Shown here: in pieces, positions 54,966 to 64,000 of the stretch | Numbering within the stretch: the first letter of the stretch is position 1 | How the letters are laid out: each line of letters opens with the position of its first letter | NCBI GenBank assembly: GCA_963971535.1 | Contig: OZ020593.1 | Span: 14,003,057-14,067,056 of the forward strand | DNA length: 64,000 nt | DNA from: Notolepis coatsorum | Taxonomy: Eukaryota; Chordata; Actinopteri; Aulopiformes; Paralepididae | Direction: 5' to 3' | Made by a program: the position numbers and the translations under genes | The notes under the pieces: generated by a model | What the model was told of the DNA's origin: nothing | What the model saw: the letters and a program-made list of their open reading frames with translations, nothing else | Databases searched by the model: none

Positions 54966-56215
54966 TGTCACTTCCATAGAAACATCACCACAGAAACCAC
55001 TTCCATAGAAGCATCACCACAGAAACCACTTCCATAGAAGCATCACCACAGAAACCACTTCCATAGAAACATCACCACAGAAACCACTTCCATAGAAACA
55101 TCACTACAGAAACCGCTTCCATAGAAGCATCACCACAGAAACCACTTCCATAGAAGCATCACCACAGAAACCACTTCCATAGAAGCATCACCACAGAAAC
55201 CACTTCCATAGAAGCATCACCACAGAAACCACTTCCATAGAAACATCACCACAGAAACCACTTCCATAGAAGCATCACCACAGAAACAACTTCCATAGAA
55301 ACATCACTACAGAAACCACTTCCATAGAAGCATCACCACAGAAACCACTTCCATAGAAGCATCACCACAGAAACCACTTCCATAGAAGCATCACCACAGA
55401 AACCACTTCCATAGAAACATCACCACAGAAACCACTTCCATAGAAGCATCACCACAGAAACCACTTCCATAGAAGCATCACCACAGAAACCACTTCCATA
55501 GAAGCATCACCACAGAAACCACTTCCATAGAAACATCACTACAGAAACCACTTCCATAGAAGCATCACCACAGAAACCACTTCCATAGGAACATCACTAC
55601 AGAAACCACTTCCATAGAAGCATCACCACAGAAACCACTTCCATAGAAACATCACTACAGAAACCACTTCCATAGAAGCATCACCACAGAAACCACTTCC
55701 ATAGAAACATCACTACAGAAACCACTTCCATAGAAACATCACTACAGAAACCACTTCCATAGAAACATCACCACAGAAACCACTTCCATAGAAACATCAC
55801 CACAGAAACCACTTCCATAGAAGCATCACCACAGAAACCACTTCCATAGAAACATCACCACAGAAACCACTTCCATAGAAGCATCACCACAGAAACCACT
55901 TCCATAGAAGCATCACCACAGAAACCACTTCCATAGAAACATCACCACAGAAACCACTTCCATAGAAACATCACCACAGAAACCGCTTCCATAGAAGCAT
56001 CACCACAGAAACCGCTTCCATAGAAACATCACTACAGAAACCACTTCCATAGAAACATCACCACAGAAACCACTTCCATAGAAACATCACCACAGAAACC
56101 GCTTCCATAGAAGCATCACCACAGAAACCGCTTCCATAGAAACATCACTACAGAAACCGCTTCCATAGAAACATCACTACAGAAACCGCTTCCATAGAAA
56201 GACTCTTCATCACTA
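54966..56215. repeat. 29-bp satellite, about 43 copies
   Basis: The unit AAACCACTTCCATAGAAGCA then TCACCACAG is repeated head to tail for about 1.25 kb. Recurring variants are GAAACATCAC versus GAAGCATCAC, CCACAG versus CTACAG, and CCACTT versus CCGCTT. The period holds throughout, with one irregular unit at the right end (GAAAGACTCTTCATC). There is no spacer variety, so it is not CRISPR. Confidence 0.97.
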
Positions 56216-56289
56216 CAGAAACTGCAAAATGTGTGGTTGGAATGTAAGCGGACATAGTCTAGGCATTGTCCAACTAACCCCTCTGTGGG

Positions 56290-56990
56290 ACAGGTGGCGA
56301 AATCTTAAATTTTATGTCACCTGGATTATTGTGCACCACCAGTATGGTCCTCTGCATCCAAAGGTCAACTAAAGAAATTGCAAACTGCCCAGAACAGAGC
56401 TGCAAGGTTAGTCTTACATTGTTCCATGAGAACAAACACTATCACTATGCACCGTGGCGTCAACTCTCATGGTTAACGGTAGAGAATAGGCTGGTTTTCA
56501 ACACAGTTCCATTTTTCAGGAACACTGTCTTTTCGTCTCAACCTGTTTTCTTATACAAACAAATTGTCAGATGCAGACAGGTTCATTCTTATTTTACTAG
56601 GTCAGCCGATGATGGACAGATTATGTTACCACGTCCAAAATCAAATGCTTTAATTAAAGAGGACGGTTGTTTATCGTGCCATCAATCATTGGAATAACTG
56701 CCCACTGAACATAAGTAAATTGAATAGCAAAGTGTCTTTCAAATACCACCTGAGAATGCACTACTTAAATATGTGAGCAAAATATTCTGATGTTTATAAT
56801 GATGTCTACAATGTTTTACTGTTTTTAGATTATCATTGTTAATTAAGTGAATTGTGATTGTCATATGTATCTCATGTATTGTTATGTTTTGTGTTTTTGT
56901 TGTCTTGCTGTGTGGACCCCAGGAAGACTAGCTCGCCACTTAGGTGGCAGCTAATGGGGATCCTTTTAAACAATAAACAATAAACCTCTC
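56290..56990 (+). pseudogene. CR1-like LINE C-terminus and 3' end
   Basis: Encodes APPVWSSASKGQLKKLQTAQ, then NRAARLVLHC, VENRLVFNTVPFFRNTVF and VHSYFTRSADDGQIMLPRPK. These are characteristic of the C-terminal region after RT, with frameshifts and a stop. The 3' end GTGTGGACCCCAGGAAGA ... CTAATGGGGATCC closes with an (AATAAAC) tail. Confidence 0.7.
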
Positions 56991-57736
56991 CCGAAGGTTT
57001 TTTTGGCTCATCAGTCCAGTCTCGAGTTCACGAGATCCTCCCTCACTGAACTAAGCCATTCTGATTTGACTGTTTTGCTGACGTGAATAAGGCACTGGTT
57101 GTAGTCACCGCCCACAATCAACAATTCGCTCAACAACAGAGCGAGTGGAAATACTGACACTTCCTCAAACGGGTTGACGTGGCGCGGGAGAGAGCAGAGC
57201 ACCAGCGAGCGAGAGAGAGGGAGCGAGCGAGAGAGAGGGAGAGAGAGAGAGAGGGACACGGAGCATTTACACACATACTCCCGACGCGAGCACGCGCGGG
57301 GATACACAAACACACACGCAGTCGGGAGCACTCGCATATCACTGTCAACCTGCTGCAAAATATCATTGCGCGTGCCCGTATTCCGATCCGTGCAATAATA
57401 TTCACAGGGGTATATATTGTCATTTGAAACAAGTTACCAATGCATTGTCCCGTGGGATTATGCCCCCCCGCGGCGTAATTAATTAGTATCCCTCTCAATC
57501 TCTCTATGTCTCTCTCTGTCTGCCAGTGCAGACTGTGGGTGACTGTCACTTATGGGCGGAGCCCAGCCCAAAACAGTTTGAAATCTTGAAGTGGAAAAAT
57601 GCTGCTTTAGACTAGAGTACTTGATTAGAAATACAAAACAATGAATTTCTTTGAAAAAAAACTTTACAGATGTGTTCCATAGACTCACAGGAATTGTGTA
57701 AAGTTGCCCAAATAGTGAAAGGAATAGCAAGACACA
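56991..57736. other. No gene; GA-rich and unremarkable sequence
   Basis: GAGAGAGGGAGCGAGCGAGA low-complexity DNA at 57190-57256, then unique-looking sequence. No domain recognised. Confidence 0.4.
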
Positions 57737-58749
57737 GGACCTTTAAAGCTTTCTTTGCTTGTTGCTTGAGTAATTTCATACGGCAACCTATTCCAATGTG
57801 AGATGGCCCTATACATAGCAGTTATTTTCATTGCATTTGATCTCGGTAGAGGAATTGAAACATGACCCCTGGTAACTTGTCTTGTCCTGTGCTCATGTCT
57901 GTCTGGTGAAAAGATTATTCTTGAGTACAGGCAGCTTGGTTGTTTGGACACAGTTATATTCCTGAATAATGTTAGTAGGCTGCGTGTCGATCTGTCCTCT
58001 ACTTTCAACCGAGCAAGATCACTATGCATTTGGTCTACACCTGTCCTCGTAGCACACCCGAGTGCAAGACGAGCTGCTCTATTCTGCACAATCTGAAGAC
58101 AGTCTCCTCCCCACCGCATGTATATATTCCCTCCCCGCCGTATGTATATTCCCCTCCCACCCACCCACCCCCTCCTAATGTACAGTCCCCTCCCCATCAT
58201 ATGTATATACTCTGTCAGGATCTAGGGGTAACAGTACTGTATATTTGAATACCGCCTATGTCACAAATGTATCAGTACTAAATACCTATATGTCCCTATG
58301 CCATAAATGTCATGTATGTTATGTATGTCATAAATGTCTATATGAATTGAAAATGGGGGACCCTGATGGAAACAAGACAAACATCTTTCTCAGGTCTGCA
58401 TCCCCTTAACAATTGTATGTATTGAGCCGTACTGTATTGTACCCATTCTGCAATCTGTTAAATAAAGTTTTCATTCATTCATTCATTCATTCATTCATTT
58501 CATTCATTCATTCATTCAAGTTTAAGATCTTTTTTTTGCTGCACTTGACCAGATTGCTGGCCCAGTAGTCAAGGTGTGATAACACCACAGTTTGAATAAC
58601 CTGTAAGAGGGTAAGTGGCGTTAATAAAGAGGAGTATCATAGATATTCCTTTCCTCATTTTACTAGTCACCTTGTCGATGTGATTGTGCCACGTTAGCTG
58701 TTCATCAAGTAGGACTCCTAGAGGTTTAGACTCAAGGAGCATGTCTTGT
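57737..58749 (-). pseudogene. CR1-like LINE relic split by another LINE end
   Basis: On the minus strand, 58520-58749 encodes MLLESKPLGVLLDEQLTWHN, then HIDKVTSKMRKGISMI. After the insert, 57737-58098 continues LQIVQNRAARLALGCATRTG, then LARLKVEDRSTRSLLTLFRN and HWNRLPYEITQATSKESFKG. Joining the two sides across the insert keeps the expected order (KKDLK then LQIVQNRA). Confidence 0.75.
58099..58517 (+). mobile_element. CR1-like LINE 3' end, tail (ATTC)n, nested
   Basis: Same family as 26353-27313, in the opposite direction to its host LINE. It is flanked by a short AAG (58096-58098 and 58518-58520) that may be a minimal target duplication. Confidence 0.8.
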
Positions 58750-58920
58750 AGGGATGGGTACCTTTCACATTTGAACCGATACGTTACCGGTACCTGTGAA
58801 TCGATACCGGTACCCAACGGTACCTTTTTTCTGTACTTTAGTCTCAAAAAATGTAATTTACCTACCTCAGTGAGAGAAAAAAATCCAAACTTCAAATAAC
58901 AAAAATGTCGACAGTTTTCG
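58750..58920. mobile_element. Possible hAT-like MITE, left part
   Basis: TAGGGATGGGTACC followed by ACCGGTACC-rich repeats (TACCGGTACCTG, CGATACCGGTACCC) is like the start of the other TAGGG MITEs here, but no right terminus or TSD is visible. Confidence 0.45.
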
Positions 58921-58989
58921 GCTTGCCATTGCTCCGACTGCTTTGTTGTTGAATCAACTCAAATCCTAGGTAAGCATATATTGTGCGTG

Positions 58990-59149
58990 TGAACGTTGAC
59001 ATGAAAAGAAAAAAGGTAAAAAAAAGATTTGTTGTTTTTACTTTGTCTGTATGCCATGTGAATGTGAGTGTATAATGTAGGTCTGTAACTGTATTTGATG
59101 TGTTATGGACCCCACTGCTGTGGCTAATGGGGATCCAAATAAACTGAAA
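58990..59149 (+). mobile_element. CR1-like LINE 3' terminus
   Basis: TGTAACTGTATTTGATGTGT then TATGGACCCCACTGCTGTGG and AATGGGGATCCAAATAAACT, the same terminus as near 52925 and 56920. Confidence 0.6.
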
Positions 59150-59600
59150 CGTAAGTAAGGGATAATGTATAGCTACGAGGTCATTGTCGCAAAATAATTG
59201 ACCGACACGTAGTTTAAAATACCGAGCCGCCTCGGCGAGGTGTTTTAAACGTCAGTGAAGGTCAATTATTTTGCGATGATGACCGAGTAAAGCTATACAT
59301 TATCCCGCTTATTACATGGCTAACTTACTAACAATATACCTAATTCATTTGACAAATCGCAGTTGTTCTGTGGCTCTGTCAGCCCAAATAAAGTGATTAT
59401 TATTATCGCGGGCAGCCCGGCAGGTGTGTCTGATTGGCTGCACTGAAACAGTGTTTGTCAGTGGGGCTTGATTACTCCAGCTGCGAAAAACAATAATCAC
59501 CGGTGGTTATCGGAAAATAATTCACCACGCTGTCGGGGGCTATTGACCAATCACAAGGAAGCAAGCATTTCGGCGAATGTGAAAACGCCATGTAATAAAC
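59150..59600. mobile_element. Foldback repeat, about 450 bp (copy B)
   Basis: Nearly identical to 29000-29450, including the 160-bp hairpin and the end GAAAACGCCATGTAATAAA. Few substitutions and short indels separate them, so the family moved or was copied recently. Confidence 0.75.
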
Positions 59601-59874
59601 ATAGCTAATGGAGAGAGAGAAGGCATTATTGTTCATAATTTGAGGGAACATGGCTATAATTAGCCAACTCTGCTGCTCCTTCAAATAATCATGTTGAGGA
59701 GCAGAGTCGAGAGACCAGTTAGACTAAATATATATATCTATCTTTTTTCTTTTTTTGTTCTTAAACACAAACACCTGGCTGCTCCTGTGTCTTTCTTCAC
59801 ATACACAGTGATGCTCCGTTGACACTGGTGCTCTTTCTTCACATTCACAATAGCAGATGGTATCCGGGTTTTAT

Positions 59875-60041
59875 CTAAGACAAAGCAGGGGGCTCGCAAC
59901 TCATTTGTAGTTTCCAAGGTGTTTATTTGACAAAAAGGCAGATGCTTGAAGAAGACCGGAAGGGTCGAAACGTTGCATCTGCCTTTTTGTCAAATAAACA
60001 CCTTGGAACTACAAATGAGTTGCGAGCCCCGCTTTGTCTTA
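59875..60041. repeat. Long palindrome, about 70-bp arms
   Basis: The left arm AAGACAAAGCAGGGGGCTCG then CAACTCATTTGTAGTTTCCA pairs with the right arm ending GTTGCGAGCCCCGCTTTGTCTT at 60041. The loop at about 59945-59970 holds GAAGACCGGAAGGGTCGAAACG. Confidence 0.75.
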
Positions 60042-60134
60042 TATATTACTGTGTTTACAGTTTGGCTCAGCACCAACAAAACGGAGGATGTGCGTTATTT
60101 ATTTTATTTTTTATTTATTTTTAAACTTTATTTT

Positions 60135-60330
60135 TTAGCGTTTATCGCTTTCCTGGTCAAGCATGACCGACAGTTGCAGGGTGAAACGGGAGAGAGAGCA
60201 GGGGGAGACATTCGGCAAATGACGGCGGGTCCGGGAATCGAACTCGGAGTCAACCAGATCCGTGACGCAGCACGGAGTCCCGCGCGAGCGCGGTAACATG
60301 GTGTGCTACTGGAGCACCCTGCGTTATTTA
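60135..60330 (-). mobile_element. SINE-like fragment with tRNA-like B box
   Basis: Minus strand contains GAGTTCGATTCCCGGACCC (B-box-like) downstream of a possible A box (CATGTTACCGCGCTCGCGCG region). Body CCTGCAACTGTCGGTCATGC. No copies elsewhere in the window. Confidence 0.45.
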
Positions 60331-60623
60331 TTTTTTCTGAATCCTTGTTGTATCTGTCACACCACACGAGAGATGACACACCAAGTAAAAAAGAAAAAGA
60401 AAAAAAAAGGAGGTCTTATAGTTGTCGTGAGAAGACGCCATAAGGAAAGGGTTTGAACACGGCAGCCTGAGATGTCTAGACAGGTGTCAACTCTCAAAGC
60501 ACTTATTGAAATTACTTTTCACAGACAGAATTTCTAAACATTTTTGATTCATATGACTCCTGCTCCGGCAGACCTTGCATCCGATGGCAACATTCGGAAA
60601 AAACTCTGAAAAGGCCATGGACA

Positions 60624-61103
60624 AGGGCGGCTGGGTGGCGCAGCGGTCTAAGCGCTCGTCACCAAAGCGTGAGACACCGGTATCGAAATCCGGCTGTCAG
60701 CGTTGCCTCCGGCTTGGGCCGGCCGTCATACTGACTCAATTGGCAGAGTCAGCGGGAGGGGAGTCGATGGAGTGGTAATCTGGTCGTTGTAAACAGCGAC
60801 TCCTACAGGTCGGTCAGGGCGCCTGCACAGCGAGGACAGGAGATGTCGAGGGTATAGTGTGAGCCTCCCACACGTTACACCTCGCCAATGAGAGTCCGCG
60901 CTGGCAGGTGAAAAGAAGTGGCTGGCTGACTCCGCATGTATCGGAGGGGGGACATGCGATAGATTCTTCAACCCTCCCTACGACCGACCAGTGGGGGGCA
61001 CATGCGAGCAACGGTCAAGACAGGGGAGGGGGGAATTGGCACGACTGAAAAATTGGGATGGGAGAAAAACAGAAAAAGGAGGAGAAAAAGTGGATAAAAA
61101 AAA
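60624..61103 (+). mobile_element. tRNA-derived SINE (family A) with 16-bp TSD
   Basis: Starts AGGGCGGCTGGGTGGCGCAG, with GTATCGAAATCCGGC as the B-box region, and ends GGAGAAAAAGTGGATAAAAA. Flanked by GAAAAGGCCATGGACA (60608-60623) and GAAAAGGCTATGGACA (61104-61119), one mismatch. Confidence 0.85.
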
Positions 61104-61119
61104 GAAAAGGCTATGGACA

Positions 61120-61500
61120 CTATAAAAGAAAGTCCTCATTCTACTCATCACCTTCAAAGCCCTCAACAGCCTGGCCCCCTCCTATCTCTCTGATCTCCTT
61201 CTCCACCACACGTCTACCCGCTGCCTCAGGTCCGCAGATGCTAACCTCCTCCAACCCATCAGGACTGAGCTCCGGACCTGGGGGGGGCGACAGGGCCTTC
61301 GCTGCAGCTGCCCCCACACTCTGGAACGTCCTGCCCAACCATATCCGTCACGCAGACACCCTCTCATCATTTAAAAAGCCCTAAAAACCCACCTTTTTAC
61401 CATTGCCTTCAAGCCTCGAACACCTTTTTTATATCATTTATTTTTATTGTCAATGTCTTTGAGCATTCGGAAAAGCGCTATACAAAAAAATTTATAAGTA
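61120..61500 (+). pseudogene. L2-like LINE C-terminus and 3' end
   Basis: Encodes ITFKALNSLAPSYLSDLLLH, then RSADANLLQPIRTELRTWGG. A shift follows, then TLWNVLPNHIRHADTLSSFK and a stop. It ends GAAAAGCGCTATACAAAAAAAT, the fish L2-type terminus. Confidence 0.75.
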
Positions 61501-61514
61501 TGCAGTATCATAAC

Positions 61515-61702
61515 TACATCTTTGATGTTTATAGCAAACCAACCCGTTTGTAAATCCGTCAATATTTCAGCGAGTTATGAGTATTTTTGTCTGTGCAGCT
61601 CACTCACTCTCACTCAAGGCTAACTGGAGCAAGATGGCGGCGGTTCAGTGACGCTGGTGACTCCGCCTTAAGCTATCTAGTGTTCTATAGATATCTATGT
61701 CT
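61515..61702. mobile_element. Diverged partial relative of the 4-484 MITE
   Basis: GCAAACCAACCCGTTTGTAAAT, then GCAAGATGGCGGCGG and GTGACTCCGCCTTAAGCTA, TCTAGTG, then TATAGATATCTATG parallel the right half of 4-484. Confidence 0.6.
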
Positions 61703-62200
61703 CCACCCTCCACCGGAGCTTCGAACAGGAATGCCCCCGCCCCCTCCATGTAATCTTCAGTTTCCATCGGACGCAATGGAGAGTAGGCGAGGGAATCCCC
61801 GCTCTGGGCCAGCTCAACACGGCCGCTAAGCCGTCCGCCCCTGCTGCTCATCGCCGTATGACGAGAACGAGCAGAGGCGAAGAGCCTGCATCGCAAATCC
61901 CCGGCCACCAGAGGGACTGCCAGCCTACCGGCTGACTGCCCTCCGGCGGGGGGGGGGGGGAACCAGAACCGGAACTCGGCCACCTCACAGGAGATGGGAG
62001 CTTGACGGTCCCTCGGCGACGCGCACTCTCCTCCGGACGCCGCTGAGGCGCACCTGTCTGCCACAATCGTGGAGCCAGGAATGCCCCACGACGCACGGAG
62101 GAAGCCGCGACTGTGAAGCGCTGGTGGAGGTCTAAAACGATCTAAGCGACATTATCCTTTTCTTTTCCCGAAAATGTGCGCGAGAGAGAAAACAAAAGAA
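61703..62200. other. GC-rich, CpG-containing stretch, no gene proven
   Basis: Many CpG and a 139-codon open frame on the minus strand (61645-62064) with low-complexity Arg/Ala/Gly content and no domain. A CpG-island-like promoter of a neighbouring gene is possible but unsupported. A G-run lies at 61949-61960. Confidence 0.3.
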
Positions 62201-62479
62201 CAATGTCAACGCAGCTCCTTTACCAACAACTACTTTTAGCACTAAACTTAAAGCGGTGCTATACACTGACTTCACGGTGGTGAAAGTAGGTAAGGAGCTG
62301 GTAGTATGGCCATGACCCTGCTTATATGTGAGCGGATGTGGGCGTGGTCAGGCAGGTGGGTGCGTACACGTGCACGGTTGAAAGTTTTCATGATAGCATA
62401 TGATTAAAGGGACTGCCTCATCCTCCCCACTCCCCTTTAACCACAGGACGAACAGGATGTCTTTGTCTAGTGGTTATGA

Positions 62480-62862
62480 GGAGTATTAAAGTATTAGTGT
62501 ATGGAATGTCGTGCTGTTTTTGAGCACGTTTTAGTTTTCTCTGAGATGTGTCCGTTTGTTGTTTTATTGATATTAGTTGTTTTATTGATATTCGATTTGT
62601 TCTATATGTTTGTATATTTGTTATTGTTCTATATTAGAAAATTTGGCATACATATTTGTATGTCTGATTTTGATTGGTTTAATGTTCTATAATTGTTTGT
62701 ATATTTTATTGGTGTTTTATTGATATTTGTTTTGTTTTTATGTTGTTCTATGGATTATTCTTGTTTAATTTTTATATGTTTTGTATCCAGACCCCAGGAA
62801 GAATGGTCGCTGCTGAGGCAGTGACTAATGGGGATCTGAAATAAAGAAATAAAGAAATAAAC
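62480..62862 (+). mobile_element. CR1-like LINE 3' UTR and terminus
   Basis: T-rich region followed by GACCCCAGGAAGAATGGTCG, CTAATGGGGATCTG and an (AAATAAAG)n tail. Same terminus as 56920-56990. Confidence 0.6.
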
Positions 62863-62889
62863 AAACTGGTCTCAAACTTAAGCCCCACT

Positions 62890-63310
62890 CTTATCGTAGC
62901 TTGCGCCCAGCTCCCCCCTGGGGAGTGCTAAGTGCTAACAGCAAGAACTATACCCGGCACCCACACACACCTGCTCAAAGCAGCCTGGCTATCAGTCTGT
63001 TCCAATAACAAACTATCTAATAACAAACTCAACACCCTCTGTAAAACCCAGTAACCTCAGACCTATCGATGCTCAGCCAAGGCCGGCCTCACTCCCCGTC
63101 ACTGAAGATGTCCCTTCTTAATGTCAGATCGTTGGCCAACAAATCTTTCTTAATCAATGATCCAATAACCGAAAAGAAACGTACAATGCATGTTCTTGGT
63201 GGAGACCTGGCTAAACGACATTACTGGTGCGACAACACTGATAGAAGCCTGTCCTCCAAAATATTAATATTATCAGTCAGTCGGACGGACAAAACAGGAA
63301 AGGGGGAGGG
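62890..63310 (+). pseudogene. LINE endonuclease amino-terminal fragment
   Basis: The frame reads MSLLNVRSLANKSFLINDPI, the usual beginning of a CR1/L2 endonuclease domain (LNVRSLxNK). It then degenerates, ending with SRTDKTGKGEG. A related later segment (RKRGGVAAILS) appears at 20790-21590. Confidence 0.6.
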
Positions 63311-63324
63311 GTTTGAAAAAAAAA

Positions 63325-63655
63325 ACAAGGGCAGCCGGGAGCAGACAGGCCGTTGACGTGGGGCCGCGCCTGGGGACCAATCCAAGTGCTCCTGCCCGTC
63401 TTCATCAAGGACGCGACACGCGACAGTGTCAGCGATCTGTTGGTTGTGCATGTTTTTCCATTGGGTTTCTCTTATCGGGGGGGAACCCTTGCGAGCACGG
63501 GGAGAACATGCAAACTCCACACAGAAAGGCCTGGGAGATACCCCACCTGGGTACCTGGCAACGTGGAAACCTGGTCCCCAAGCGGGAATCGAACCCTGGA
63601 CCTTCTTGCTGTGAGGCGAGAGTGTCAACCACTACACCACTGTGCCGCTGCGATA
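63325..63655 (-). mobile_element. tRNA-derived SINE (third family)
   Basis: Minus strand starts near 63650 with CACAGTGGTGTAGTGGTTGA (A-box region), then CCTCACAGCAAGAAGGTCC, GGGTTCGATTCCCGC (B box) and the body GTGTGGAGTTTGCATGTTCT. This body is a widespread fish SINE motif. A-rich end near 63316-63326. Confidence 0.75.
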
Positions 63656-64000
63656 GAACAATTATAGGCTACTCTAGGGACGTGTTGGCACAGGGTGAAT
63701 GGAAGTGATGGTGAGCAGAGGAGAGTCAGTCAAATGTCAAATGACTGGTCAGGATAACAGGAGAGAGTTCCACTTTTAACCACTCTCAGTGTGACCAATC
63801 ATAGGTGACTCACTTCACAACACAGTCCATCATGACTGTGGATCATGTTACTCACTGACCTCCGTTACATCAGGTGGGTTTTAGTCATCACGGAAATGGC
63901 GGTGGTATGTGCGTTTCTTTCCGAATGACGCACACAATCGGATCAGAGTCTCTGTGACGAAGCGGCGAGGTGGGTGGCGACTTGTGATCATCAAGCCAGG
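63656..64000. other. No feature recognised
   Basis: Unique-looking sequence to the window edge. No TM1/TM2 exon seen on the minus strand. Confidence 0.4.

Noticed and set aside
54966-56215. CRISPR-like array of 29-bp units
   Set aside because: Units are head to tail with no spacers, in a vertebrate genome; it is a satellite.
61645-62064. 139-codon minus-strand ORF as the missing first receptor exon
   Set aside because: It has no TM1 or TM2 helix, no GN or LAxxD motif and low-complexity composition. It does not fit the expected exon before TM3.

Overview
This window is vertebrate, almost certainly teleost fish, genomic DNA. The evidence is one spliced G-protein-coupled receptor gene with very large introns, surrounded by fish-type repeats: L2-, CR1- and Rex1-like LINEs, L1-Tx1-like LINEs, tRNA-derived SINEs, hAT-like MITEs, a BEL/Pao and a Ty3/Gypsy-type LTR element, and long dinucleotide and trinucleotide arrays. 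Nothing looks bacterial, viral or organellar.

The only host gene I can support lies on the minus strand. Five coding exons (52969-53127, 51580-51641, 49753-49985, 29513-29610, 19936-20528) have matching splice phases and GT/AG borders. Together they encode TM3 to the C-terminus of a receptor most like the pyroglutamylated RFamide peptide receptor (QRFPR/GPR103). The exon carrying the N-terminus, TM1 and TM2 was not found and is probably upstream of the window (beyond 64000). Exon 5 sits between a 20.1-kb and a 9.0-kb intron, both swollen by transposons. The last 14 codons and the stop codon of the terminal exon appear to come from a truncated L1-Tx1 LINE.

Layout. 1-7500: foldback and TIR elements, including a TTAA-flanked piggyBac-like element, and LINE 3' ends. 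7500-11220: a relic ORF and a Rex1-like LINE between 119-bp direct repeats. 11220-17400: a MITE, CR1 debris and an L1-Tx1 LINE joined to a SINE within one target-site duplication. 17400-20528: hAT-like MITEs, a third L1-Tx1 fragment and receptor exon 6. 20529-29512 (intron): CR1 endonuclease relic, SINEs, an L2 LINE, a Rex1 LINE interrupted by a CR1, and an ATT array. 29513-29610: exon 5. 29611-49752 (intron): L2 relic with a 62-bp minisatellite, a hAT-like MITE, CT and GT arrays, a young compact Gypsy-type element, and an L1-Tx1 LINE split by a young BEL/Pao element. 49753-53127: exons 4, 3 and 2. 53128-64000: Rex1 3' end with a MITE, a 29-bp satellite, nested CR1 pieces, SINEs and palindromes.

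Family names for repeats rest on recognised motifs and structure, not on a database search, so clade-level calls (Rex1, CR1, L2, L1-Tx1) are inferences. Intact features of note are the BEL ORF (1680 codons, integrase apparently deleted in frame) and the Gypsy-type element (identical 212-bp LTRs, 4-bp TSD, reverse transcriptase missing).
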